Assembly (NCBI GenBank): GCA_001513105.1
Contig: LFSH01000082.1
Span: 138,545 to 194,312 of the forward strand
Reading direction: 5' to 3'
From: Clostridiales bacterium DTU070
GTDB taxonomy: Bacteria; Bacillota; Clostridia; DSM-8532
DNA length: 55,768 nt
The translations under genes and the position numbers were made by a program. This document shows positions 27,060 through 34,861 of the stretch, piece after piece. How positions within the stretch are numbered: the stretch's first letter is position 1; each line of letters starts with the position of its first letter. The notes under the pieces were generated by a model that saw only the letters and a list, made by a program, of their open reading frames with translations, searched no databases and was not told where the DNA came from.

Positions 27060-27509
27060 TTAACCTATCATTAAAATGGATACTATCAGGGCCAGGATGG
27101 CAAACATCTCTACCATCAGGGCGAGGGTAATGGCACTTCCCAGAGCCTCGGGACGTTTGGAAATCAACTGTATGCCTGCTGTCGAAACCTTGCCCTGGTA
27201 GATGGCTGAGAAAAGCCCTATTATACCCATTGGCAATCCCGCGGAAAGAAGCCTTAACCCTTCCTGCACAGCCATTCCGCTGTCTATCTTGCCAACAATC
27301 AGGAAGGCAATTACAAATCCGTAAATGGCCTGTGTACTCGGAAGTGCCTGCAAAAGCATTACAGAACCAAATTTGGAAGGGTCTTCCGTCAATACACCTG
27401 CGCCTGTCTGCCCAGCCAGGCCAACTCCTCTTGATGAGCCGTAGCCTGCGAGCAAAAAGGCAATAACAGCACCAAGATAAGCAAGAAATGGTCCGCTAAA
27501 GATATTCAT
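27060..27509 (-). CDS. ntpK: V-type ATPase subunit K (rotor ring, Na+ type)
   Basis: A 149-residue, four-span, two-hairpin rotor subunit. The ion-binding Glu is E134 (MVEMFAIL, span 4). The other residues that hold Na+ in the Enterococcus hirae ring (L61, T64, Q65, Q110, E139) all have their counterparts at a constant offset of five: L56, T59, Q60 (LPSTQ), Q105 (YQGK) and E134. The first hairpin lacks its own carboxylate, as in Enterococcus, which gives one ion per subunit. A Na+-translocating pump is therefore predicted. GGAGG precedes the ATG. Confidence 0.95.
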   Translation of the reverse strand: MNIFSGPFLAYLGAVIAFLLAGYGSSRGVGLAGQTGAGVLTEDPSKFGSVMLLQALPSTQAIYGFVIAFLIVGKIDSGMAVQEGLRLLSAGLPMGIIGLFSAIYQGKVSTAGIQLISKRPEALGSAITLALMVEMFAILALIVSILMIG

Positions 27510-27533
27510 AATAAAACCTCCACTTTCCGTTCC

Positions 27534-29519
27534 TTATGCGGTGTGTACAGGCATAATCTCCTGTTCCGCATCGGATTTTAATTTTGTGTATTTTGTATTG
27601 ATTTTTAAGGGACTGAAGGCCTGGCCTCCGCCCGTAAAGAACTTACCGAAAAACTCCAGGTACTGAAGCCTGCAGGAATGAACATAGGCGCCAAGGGCAT
27701 TGATCCCAAAGTTTACAGTGTGCCCTACAAGAAGTATTGCAGCGGCCAGTATTATTTTCAGAACAATCGGAAAGTCAAACATAAAACTTATTTCATTGAT
27801 AATGGAAGCAATTATTGATGTTGCAAGGCCAAGGGCCAAAAGCCTTGAATATGACAACACATCGCTTAAAAAGCCGACAACATCGTAAAGGCTGAATAAC
27901 CCGCCGGCAAGTTTACTGAATATGTTCTTTTTGGACCTTCCCTGTGTAAGGATCAACAGAACACCGCCTATAACAAGCATGTACTTGCCTGTGTTTACAA
28001 GAGGGGCAGCTTTCCCTGCATTTATTGCCGGTATATAGGGCAGAAGGCATAATACTGCACCGGTATAGAAAACATATACAAAGCCTACGTCGAACAGGGC
28101 GTCAAGATACTTCTTTTCGCGAATCAGGTTGGCTGCTTTCAGGGCAAAACCGGCATAAATGTGGATTATTCCAAAAAGCAGCGACCAGCTTAACATTCTT
28201 TCAGGCTCACTGACCATGTCGAACCACACGGCATACTGTACAAGGGAACTAATGCCGAACCAGCCTCCGAACATCAGTCCCCAGAACATTGTGGACAGGC
28301 CGCAGAAAAACATCAGTTTCATGAATTTTCTCATGCTGTCTTCGAGTTCAAAACGCCATAAAATAATCCCGGACAACAGTGCCAGAATTAATCCATAGCC
28401 GCCGTCCGAAAACATAATTCCGAAAAGTATTATAAAAAACGGGGCCATAACGGTATTCGGATCTATTTCCCTGCTGTTCGGAAGGCTGTACATCTGCATA
28501 ACCGGTTCGCCTGCTTCGGCAATCCCCCTGTTTTCAAGCAATACCGGGAATTCCTCGTCGTCAGCCGGTTCCTCTATCTCCACGCTTACAATATATTTCG
28601 ACTCAATGATTTTTTTCACTTCCATGGCGTATCTTTCGGGAACCCACCCTGTTATAAGAAACACCTTTTTTGTCTTTATTATTCTTTCTGTAGCCTCAAG
28701 GCGTCCTTTTTCCATCAGCAGCCAATCGTACAGGATCTCCAGGTCCTTTCTGTCCTTGCCGATATCCTTAATATTGTCAATGGTCTTTTCCCGTTCTGCA
28801 GATATCTCCTCGATACGCATGCTTATTCTGTCCATATTATAGGCCACAGTCCCTGTCAGGTTGGAAAACGTGACCCTGTTATATCCCTTTGACTGCAAAT
28901 ATGACAAAAATTCCTGTTCGCTTTCCTTATGGACTATAAAAAACAGGTAATGCTGATCCTTGTCATTGTTTATTCTTTCAATGTATGCGTCAGGAAATTT
29001 TTCACTGACCTCAGACTGGATCAGTTCCCAGTCATTAATTGAAGGTATCGTTCCGTATTGAAAAACGGTCTTTTTCGTACCGGAATATTCCAGCGGAGCA
29101 TTAAGCTCCTTCCATGGAAGAAGTGATATATACAGGTTATTCAGCCTGTTTTCCTCCGACCTGAGACTTACAAGATGTTCTTCCTTTTGCAGTATTTCAT
29201 TAACCATGTCCCGGACCCTGCCAATGTTTTTGATTACCTTGTTGAATTCGGATACGGTAACATCCCGGCGGTTTTTAAACAATTGCTTTTTCACCGGGGA
29301 GTATTTTTTCAGGCAGCTTAATGATGAATCAACCTCTGCCAGTTCGGTTTCGATGCGGGATAATTCTTCCTGTACTTTCGGATTTTCAACTAATTCACTG
29401 TAATCGTCCGCAATAACTTCACTAATCTCAACAGCTCCCAGCTCCATCAGTGTTTTTGTCAGAGCCTCCCGCTGGTAATCCATCCCGAGCAAAGTTATTT
29501 TGTTCATCTTAACGATCAC
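27534..29519 (-). CDS. ntpI: V-type ATPase subunit I (NtpI, stator)
   Basis: A 661-residue protein. The first half (about residues 1-330) is cytoplasmic and coiled-coil rich; the second half has about eight membrane spans and the conserved stator Arg regions, with MFSDGGYGLI at the first span and YSRLLALGLATSIIASIIN later. It forms the ion path next to the K-ring. The GTG at 29519 begins MIVKMNKITLLGM, the usual N-terminus of the family, and overlaps ntpF by 11 bases; the ATG at 29507 is an alternative. Confidence 0.93.
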   Translation of the reverse strand: MIVKMNKITLLGMDYQREALTKTLMELGAVEISEVIADDYSELVENPKVQEELSRIETELAEVDSSLSCLKKYSPVKKQLFKNRRDVTVSEFNKVIKNIGRVRDMVNEILQKEEHLVSLRSEENRLNNLYISLLPWKELNAPLEYSGTKKTVFQYGTIPSINDWELIQSEVSEKFPDAYIERINNDKDQHYLFFIVHKESEQEFLSYLQSKGYNRVTFSNLTGTVAYNMDRISMRIEEISAEREKTIDNIKDIGKDRKDLEILYDWLLMEKGRLEATERIIKTKKVFLITGWVPERYAMEVKKIIESKYIVSVEIEEPADDEEFPVLLENRGIAEAGEPVMQMYSLPNSREIDPNTVMAPFFIILFGIMFSDGGYGLILALLSGIILWRFELEDSMRKFMKLMFFCGLSTMFWGLMFGGWFGISSLVQYAVWFDMVSEPERMLSWSLLFGIIHIYAGFALKAANLIREKKYLDALFDVGFVYVFYTGAVLCLLPYIPAINAGKAAPLVNTGKYMLVIGGVLLILTQGRSKKNIFSKLAGGLFSLYDVVGFLSDVLSYSRLLALGLATSIIASIINEISFMFDFPIVLKIILAAAILLVGHTVNFGINALGAYVHSCRLQYLEFFGKFFTGGGQAFSPLKINTKYTKLKSDAEQEIMPVHTA

Positions 29520-29832
29520 TGTGCTTCACAATCCTTCCAACTATGAAATCTGCAGCCTGCTCAATCCTTGTGCCCGATTTTTCGCGTATATTCCTGCATT
29601 CCTCTTCAATTTTAAGCCGGTATTCTTCTATATCAGCCATAGCCTTGTTTTGCCGGGCTTTTATGATTTCCGCTGCTTCAAGCTCGGCCGCCTTTTCTTT
29701 TTCTGCCAGTAATGCTGAGGCTTCCTTTTTGGCTGAAGCTATAATCTCCCTTGCCTTCGCGAGAGTTTCCTGTTCCTTCTTCTCAACCATCTGTTCAACC
29801 GATATAATATCCTTCAATAACGAAATCGCCAT
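29509..29832 (-). CDS. ntpF: V-type ATPase peripheral stalk subunit (NtpF/G/H-like)
   Basis: A 107-residue, almost wholly coiled-coil protein (Lys/Glu/Ala-rich, KAREIIASAKKEASALLAEK and similar) of the kind that pairs with subunit E in the peripheral stalk. Its place as first gene of the operon matches ntpF of Enterococcus hirae. ATG 29832 follows GAGGTG by six bases. The identity rests on coiled-coil character and position, as the family is not highly conserved. Confidence 0.85.
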   Translation of the reverse strand: MAISLLKDIISVEQMVEKKEQETLAKAREIIASAKKEASALLAEKEKAAELEAAEIIKARQNKAMADIEEYRLKIEEECRNIREKSGTRIEQAADFIVGRIVKHSDR

Positions 29833-29916
29833 CAGAATCACCTCAGTTTCATACTACCCGTCAATAAATATAAGTATTTACAATTAGCTGTACCTGTAAT
29901 CCATTAACCTCGATAC

Positions 29917-29945
29917 ATTATAACAGTTTTTTCTTTGTTAAACAA
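29917..29945 (-). promoter_or_regulatory. Promoter of the V-ATPase operon
   Basis: Minus strand: TTGTTT (29940-29945), 17-base spacer, TATAAT (29917-29922) preceded by TGT, an extended -10. It lies about 85 bases before ntpF. Confidence 0.8.
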
Positions 29946-30112
29946 CAAAGTCACTCAATATTTACTTAAAACAGGTAAATTATTATCCCTTTATCGTCTG
30001 AATCGTCATGCAAACCAGTAAACATAATCCAAAAGCTGCTCACAATATATATTCGGATTTTAATTGACATAAATTTAGTTTAAATAACTCTTACTCATTG
30101 CTTCCCAGCCGG

Positions 30113-30121
30113 TGTTATGAT
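30113..30121 (+). promoter_or_regulatory. Possible extended -10 of the GH42 gene
   Basis: TGTTATGAT fits TGnTATnnT about 87 bases upstream of the GH42 ATG. No good -35 is seen. Confidence 0.35.
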
Positions 30122-30207
30122 AAACTCAGATTACGCGGAAGGGCAGGCCGCTGATACCTGAACTTCCCGATGAAAGTTTTCCAGGCTTAGCTGGGAGTGA
30201 GTTCAAT

Positions 30208-32199
30208 ATGGATATAAGGTTCGGAGCCGACTATTATCCCGAGCATTGGGACGAGAAACGCCATGAGACAGACGCGAAGCTGATGCATGAAATAGGAATT
30301 GACGTTGTCAGGATGGCTGAGTTCGCCTGGAGCAAACTTGAACTGGAAAATGGGGTTTTCCGGTTTGAATGGCTGGACAATGTGATAAATATCCTTGCCA
30401 ATTACAATATACGTGTTGTTCTCGGGACCCCGTCAGCCGCTCCTCCTGCATGGCTCATAGATGAAATACCCGACCTTTTGCCAGTTGATTCGCAGGGCAG
30501 AACAAGGGGTTTTGGCGGCAGGCATCACAACTGCCATTCAAATTCTGCTTTCAGGGAGCATATAAAAAGGCTTGTCAGCAAAATGGCGCATCATTATAAA
30601 AACAATCCAAATGTTATCGGATGGCAGATCGACAATGAACTTGGAAACAGCCATAATGATTTATGCCACTGTAAATCCTGCCGCAGGCGGTTTCAAAAGT
30701 GGCTTGAATCCAAATATAAAACTATTGATGAATTGAACAGGGAATGGGGAACAAGTTTCTGGAGCCAGACTTATGACAGGTTTGAGCAGATTCCCACACC
30801 AATGATAACGCCGAATTCCCATAACCCGTCATTATTGCTGGACTGGAAAAGGTTCCATTCTGATCTGATTGTAAAATTTCAGCAGTTCCAGATTGATATA
30901 ATACGCCAGATATGTCCCAACCATTTCATAACCCATAACCTTATGGGGTTCTTCAACCTGGTTGACTATTTTGACCTTACTGAAAACCTTGATTTTGTCA
31001 GTCATGATCAGTATCCGATGGGCTTTTTTGATAATCCCCAGCCAATGAAGGAACCCTCTGTGCTTGCAGCCGACCTGGACCTGATGCGAAGCCTGAAGAA
31101 TAAAACATTCTGGATTATGGAGCAGCAGGCAGGACCGACAGGCTGGGAAATACTCGGCAGAACCCCAAAGCCCGGCCAGCTTAGATTATGGTCGGCTCAG
31201 TCGGTTGCACATGGAGCGGACACGGTAGTTTATTTCAGATGGAGAACATGCGCATTCGGGACTGAGGAGTACTGGCATGGAATACTTCCGCACAGCGGGA
31301 ACCCGGGCCGCAGGTATTATGAACTTCAGAAATTCATAAGCGAAATAAAACCGTATATGGAAAAATTCAAAGACTCCCTGCCCGAATCAGAAGCTGCAAT
31401 ACTTTTTTCCTACGAACAAAGCTGGGCATTTGAGATACAGCCTCATCACCCAGAACTGAACTATATAGATTATGTCAGGAATTTCCACAGGGGTTTGTAT
31501 AATCAGAATATTCCGGTGGACTTCATATCCGAAAAGGGCGATTTTGAAAGATATAAACTGGTTATAGCGCCCTTGCTGTTCCTTGTAAGCGATGAACTGG
31601 TTGAGAAACTGACAAGGTATGTTGTGCAGGGCGGTATTCTTGTGCTTACAATGCGCTCAGGAGTAAAGGATATGAACAACAAATGCCATATCGAATCCGA
31701 ACTTCCCGGAAAACTCACCGAACTTACGGGTGCGGTTATTACCGACTACGACTGCCTGAGGGATCAGGACATCGGAATACGATACAACGGCAAGGACTAC
31801 CGCTGCAGGATATGGTGCGACATATTAAAGCCGGTCAGCGCCGAATGCATAGGCACATACACCGATGACTGCTACAGGGACGAACCTGCAATAACGGTAA
31901 ACCATGTCGGAAATGGCAGGGTTTATTATATCGGGACAGAACCCGGGCAAAAACTGATTGATGATTTTCTGTCCGATATTGTAAATGCTGCGGGGATTGA
32001 AAGGATATACGACAAGCCTGCAGAAGTGGAATTCGTACGACGCCGCACAAAGGATGCCGATTACATTTTTGCCCTTAATCATACTGACAGACCACAGACA
32101 ATAGCAATAGCGGAAAACTGGAAAAGACTTGTTAACAATGAAAACCTCGAACCTTTCGGATATGCCCTGTTTGTCGCCGACAGACCGGACAGTCCATGA
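30208..32199 (+). CDS. GH42 beta-galactosidase
   Basis: A 663-residue intracellular enzyme with the full GH42 layout: the N-terminal barrel (about residues 1-375), a trimerisation domain (about 385-590) and a small C-terminal domain. The acid/base Glu is in WQIDNELG (about residue 148) and the nucleophile in FWIMEQQAGPTGWE (about 310). The cluster CHCKSCRRRF gives a zinc site as in many GH42 enzymes. It should release galactose from short beta-galactosides, galactans or arabinogalacto-oligomers. No signal peptide is present, so it acts on imported sugars. GGGAGTGAG precedes the ATG. No transporter is next to it. Confidence 0.94.
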   Translation: MDIRFGADYYPEHWDEKRHETDAKLMHEIGIDVVRMAEFAWSKLELENGVFRFEWLDNVINILANYNIRVVLGTPSAAPPAWLIDEIPDLLPVDSQGRTRGFGGRHHNCHSNSAFREHIKRLVSKMAHHYKNNPNVIGWQIDNELGNSHNDLCHCKSCRRRFQKWLESKYKTIDELNREWGTSFWSQTYDRFEQIPTPMITPNSHNPSLLLDWKRFHSDLIVKFQQFQIDIIRQICPNHFITHNLMGFFNLVDYFDLTENLDFVSHDQYPMGFFDNPQPMKEPSVLAADLDLMRSLKNKTFWIMEQQAGPTGWEILGRTPKPGQLRLWSAQSVAHGADTVVYFRWRTCAFGTEEYWHGILPHSGNPGRRYYELQKFISEIKPYMEKFKDSLPESEAAILFSYEQSWAFEIQPHHPELNYIDYVRNFHRGLYNQNIPVDFISEKGDFERYKLVIAPLLFLVSDELVEKLTRYVVQGGILVLTMRSGVKDMNNKCHIESELPGKLTELTGAVITDYDCLRDQDIGIRYNGKDYRCRIWCDILKPVSAECIGTYTDDCYRDEPAITVNHVGNGRVYYIGTEPGQKLIDDFLSDIVNAAGIERIYDKPAEVEFVRRRTKDADYIFALNHTDRPQTIAIAENWKRLVNNENLEPFGYALFVADRPDSP

Positions 32200-32238
32200 C
32201 ATTGAGATAATTTTCTCACCGGGAGCGCGGTTCTGTGA

Positions 32239-33456
32239 TCAGTATACTATGCAGTTCCTGCCGTTTGCCTTTGCCTGGTAAACCGCTTTATCAGCCATTT
32301 CAATTATTTCCGCATCGGTACGGTTACGCATTTTTTCGGTTTTTTCAGCAACGCCGATGCTGACGGTTATCCGTATTTTTTCGTTACTGCCCGGAGGGAG
32401 TTTCCCGTTCTTCGGTTTTCTCTTCGGCCTGTTCGGGCCCCTGATGACAAACGGCCTTCCCTGTATGCCCCGCCTTGCGCGTTCCAGTATTTGCAGTGTT
32501 TCTTTAATGGTTTTTCTCGGGAATATGATAACAAACTCCTCGCCGCCGTACCGGAAAACTTTTCCGCCCCTGACGTATTTCTTAAGGCATGATGCCACCA
32601 TTCTGAGAACCTCATCTCCGACCTGGTGACCGAACCTGTCGTTAACCTGCTTAAAAAAATCAATATCAACCATTGCCAGCGTATACCTGCTGCCAATCCT
32701 TAAAAACTCCTGCTCCATCGCCCTCCTTGAAAGAAGCCCGGTTAACGCGTCATTAAATGCAAGGGAATAGGACGCTTCAAACAAGGCGATGACAAAAATC
32801 AGGAATACCGCTGATGAGAATAGTGCCAGAACATCGGGAAACCCGGTAAAATGCAGAATAATAAAGCAACCGAGGGTGGCTCCTGTAAAAGCCATATCCA
32901 TATTTGATGACCGGAGCAGAAACCTTGCCAGTAATACACAGAGGCATGCAAAAAACAGAAGAACGCTCAATACAGGTATTCCCTGAACATTTTCCACATC
33001 CCTGAGCATAAACTCCATGGGTTTGAGTTTTCCAAACATCTGATTTACATTGCCTGAGTCCAGTACAACAACAAGTACCAGTGCTGTTACAACAAGACCT
33101 TTGAACAGGCCGTGTTTACTTATTACGCCCCTTTCTTCTACGATGGCCAGTATTATAAAAACAATCGGAAGAATAATGGATATGCCGTTTCTGAACGCCT
33201 TATGATTCAGCCTGCCCGGGTTTGACAGGACCGCAACAGAAAAGAGAATCACGCAAACCGAGTAAAAAACCCTGCTGTGCTGGAACCATACGCTCAGAAC
33301 CATTGCGAAGAATGCAAATATATAGGGAATGGTGATAAAAATGGCATTCAGTTCGTTTTTGGACACGAAAGTCCCCATTGCCAGCATCCAGGCTATCAGC
33401 AATATAAAAAAAGGGACGACCGCGACTATTACCTTTTTACTGTCCAGTCTGAACAT
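32239..33456 (-). CDS. Membrane diguanylate cyclase (GGDEF) without I-site
   Basis: About seven to eight hydrophobic spans (residues 8-220) lead into a GGDEF domain (about 230-405). The entry motif is DALTGLLSRRAMEQEF and the active site GGEEF (about residue 303-307), a catalytically competent form. The position of the inhibitory RxxD I-site is replaced by VRGG, so product inhibition is not expected. An unusual basic insertion (about 18 residues, GPNRPKRKPKNGKLPPGSNE) sits between strand and SIGVA motif. It should make cyclic di-GMP in response to a membrane signal; no EAL domain is present. It is convergent with GH42 and has a clear promoter. Confidence 0.9.
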   Translation of the reverse strand: MFRLDSKKVIVAVVPFFILLIAWMLAMGTFVSKNELNAIFITIPYIFAFFAMVLSVWFQHSRVFYSVCVILFSVAVLSNPGRLNHKAFRNGISIILPIVFIILAIVEERGVISKHGLFKGLVVTALVLVVVLDSGNVNQMFGKLKPMEFMLRDVENVQGIPVLSVLLFFACLCVLLARFLLRSSNMDMAFTGATLGCFIILHFTGFPDVLALFSSAVFLIFVIALFEASYSLAFNDALTGLLSRRAMEQEFLRIGSRYTLAMVDIDFFKQVNDRFGHQVGDEVLRMVASCLKKYVRGGKVFRYGGEEFVIIFPRKTIKETLQILERARRGIQGRPFVIRGPNRPKRKPKNGKLPPGSNEKIRITVSIGVAEKTEKMRNRTDAEIIEMADKAVYQAKANGRNCIVY

Positions 33457-33547
33457 AAAGCCCTCACACCAATGCTTTAAGGCTGTTTATTTTAACCTGC
33501 GGACCTGCAAATGCCATATTACAGAAAATACAACCGTTCTACATTTT

Positions 33548-33576
33548 ATTATATAATACCCGGATTCATAAAACAA
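33548..33576 (-). promoter_or_regulatory. Promoter of the GGDEF gene
   Basis: Minus strand: TTGTTT (33571-33576), 17-base spacer, TATAAT (33548-33553), about 90 bases upstream of the start. Confidence 0.7.
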
Positions 33577-33639
33577 CCTGTTAATGCCCTTCTGAACGCT
33601 TTCCGGCCTGTAAGGAAATCCTGTAATTATTTTTGCAAA

Positions 33640-33664
33640 ACAAAAGGGAGGTTTTTCTCCTCCC
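33640..33664 (-). terminator. Terminator after the cysteine-rich conserved gene
   Basis: Minus strand: GGGAGG (33659-33664), 7-base loop, CCTCCC (33646-33651), then TTTTGTTTT. It begins 18 bases beyond the stop of the gene at 33682. Confidence 0.82.
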
Positions 33665-33681
33665 ACGGTTTTACCTTATAT

Positions 33682-34611
33682 TTACCTTCTGCGGCGCCTG
33701 TCTTCCTCGATTTCTTCTCTCTCATCTTTTTCCTTTTTCCTTTTATCCCGTTCTTCTTCGGCCTCCTCAACAGGGAAGTCAAATATCTGCGGCGGGAAGA
33801 ACTGGTCAAAGGGAAACTCAATTGTTTCGAACAGATCGCAGGGGTTTTCATCTGTTGCTGCTATGCATTCACGTGTCGGAATGCAGAAATCGAAAGCAGG
33901 GATCAGAAGCTGTACCAATCTTGTAAGTTTGATTATTGAAAACAGCCCCAATGTAACCACTACCCGCTTAGGAGGGAAGAACCTCCTTCCGGCTACAACG
34001 TTATCCCTCTTGTCGTCTTCGTCATCGTCGTCGAAATCCCCGCCAAAAGGCCTTACAGGACTGCAGTGCACGCGTTTTATCTGGGCGTTCAGTGCCAGAG
34101 GTTCGGCAACCTCAACCTTGACATTCGGCAGGTTATCCTGCTGTATTGTTGCGTTGCATCCTTCCTCGTCATTTCCGTGGTAGTTGAACGGATCGACAGA
34201 GCTGAATATCTTCACCTGGCCTTCGGAACCAAAGAGGATTACAGTCTTGCTGAACCATACAAACCCGACCTTTGTGTCAGAGACACACATATTTCCGAAC
34301 TGGTCACGGTGAGTAAATTCAACACGTACCTTTATCTTGTAGCGGACATTTACGGTAAAGAATCCTTTCTTGAAAGGTACGTCATCCAAATCGGTAAATA
34401 CCTTAACAACCTCCGCATCCCTTACGCGTACCTTCACAGCCCTGTCGATCAGGTTCTGTACATCATCCACGAAATCTACCACTGCATCTTCTATACAATC
34501 TTTTTCCCTGCAATGATCGTATACTTTTTCAACCTGAACGCAAACAGCTTCCCGAAGTTTGCAGATATCTTCGCCGTCAATCAGCCCGGCAACAACCTGC
34601 TCTTTTTTCAT
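33682..34611 (-). CDS. Conserved clostridial protein, possible spore-surface component
   Basis: About 309 residues with no signal peptide. The N-terminus has the motif REAVCVQVEKVYDHCREKDC, followed by IEDAVVDF; this Cys pattern is one I associate with uncharacterised clostridial proteins of about 250-300 residues. The centre (about 85-190) is beta-rich with VILFGSEGQVKIFSS, and there are nine or more cysteines. The last 40 residues are almost all Glu, Lys, Asp and Arg (ending DRRRRR). A promoter of the mother-cell type precedes it, which suggests a coat or exosporium role, inferred only. The ATG at 34611 is preferred, as GGGGG stands ten bases before it. Confidence 0.7.
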   Translation of the reverse strand: MKKEQVVAGLIDGEDICKLREAVCVQVEKVYDHCREKDCIEDAVVDFVDDVQNLIDRAVKVRVRDAEVVKVFTDLDDVPFKKGFFTVNVRYKIKVRVEFTHRDQFGNMCVSDTKVGFVWFSKTVILFGSEGQVKIFSSVDPFNYHGNDEEGCNATIQQDNLPNVKVEVAEPLALNAQIKRVHCSPVRPFGGDFDDDDEDDKRDNVVAGRRFFPPKRVVVTLGLFSIIKLTRLVQLLIPAFDFCIPTRECIAATDENPCDLFETIEFPFDQFFPPQIFDFPVEEAEEERDKRKKEKDEREEIEEDRRRRR

Positions 34612-34649
34612 AGAATACATTCCCCCATTAGTTAAAAGTATCTCAATTA

Positions 34650-34676
34650 CATAATATGATTGAAGTATTTTTTGGT
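34650..34676 (-). promoter_or_regulatory. Candidate mother-cell (sigma-K-type) promoter
   Basis: Minus strand: ACC (34674-34676), 15-base spacer, CATATTATG (34650-34658), about 39 bases upstream of the start at 34611. Same form as before tgl and the GH18 gene. Confidence 0.45.
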
Positions 34677-34861
34677 GATAAAAAGCATGCCATGAATAAT
34701 CCGTTTTAAAGGTGAATATAAATGCAGGGAGGGAGCCCTGCCCGTGGCATGTGGAAAAGGCCTGCCATGTCCTGAACTGTGATGATGACGGCTGCGGCTT
34801 TGCAGGGCATGCAGGCCGGAAATATATTCATTATGTTCGTATGGTAACGGGGGAAGAATAA

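Larger units (their letters stand above)
29833..30207. other. Divergent control region between the V-ATPase operon and the GH42 gene
   Basis: About 375 AT-rich bases without a gene. It holds the operon promoter on the minus strand (29917-29945) and a possible extended -10 element for GH42 (30113-30121), plus a TTGACA at 30064-30069 that lacks a well-spaced -10. No clear operator repeat is seen. Confidence 0.6.

Noticed and set aside
30064..30069. TTGACA upstream of GH42 as a -35 box
   Set aside because: No -10-like hexamer lies 16-18 bases downstream; the nearest AT-rich hexamers are 11 or 15 bases away.
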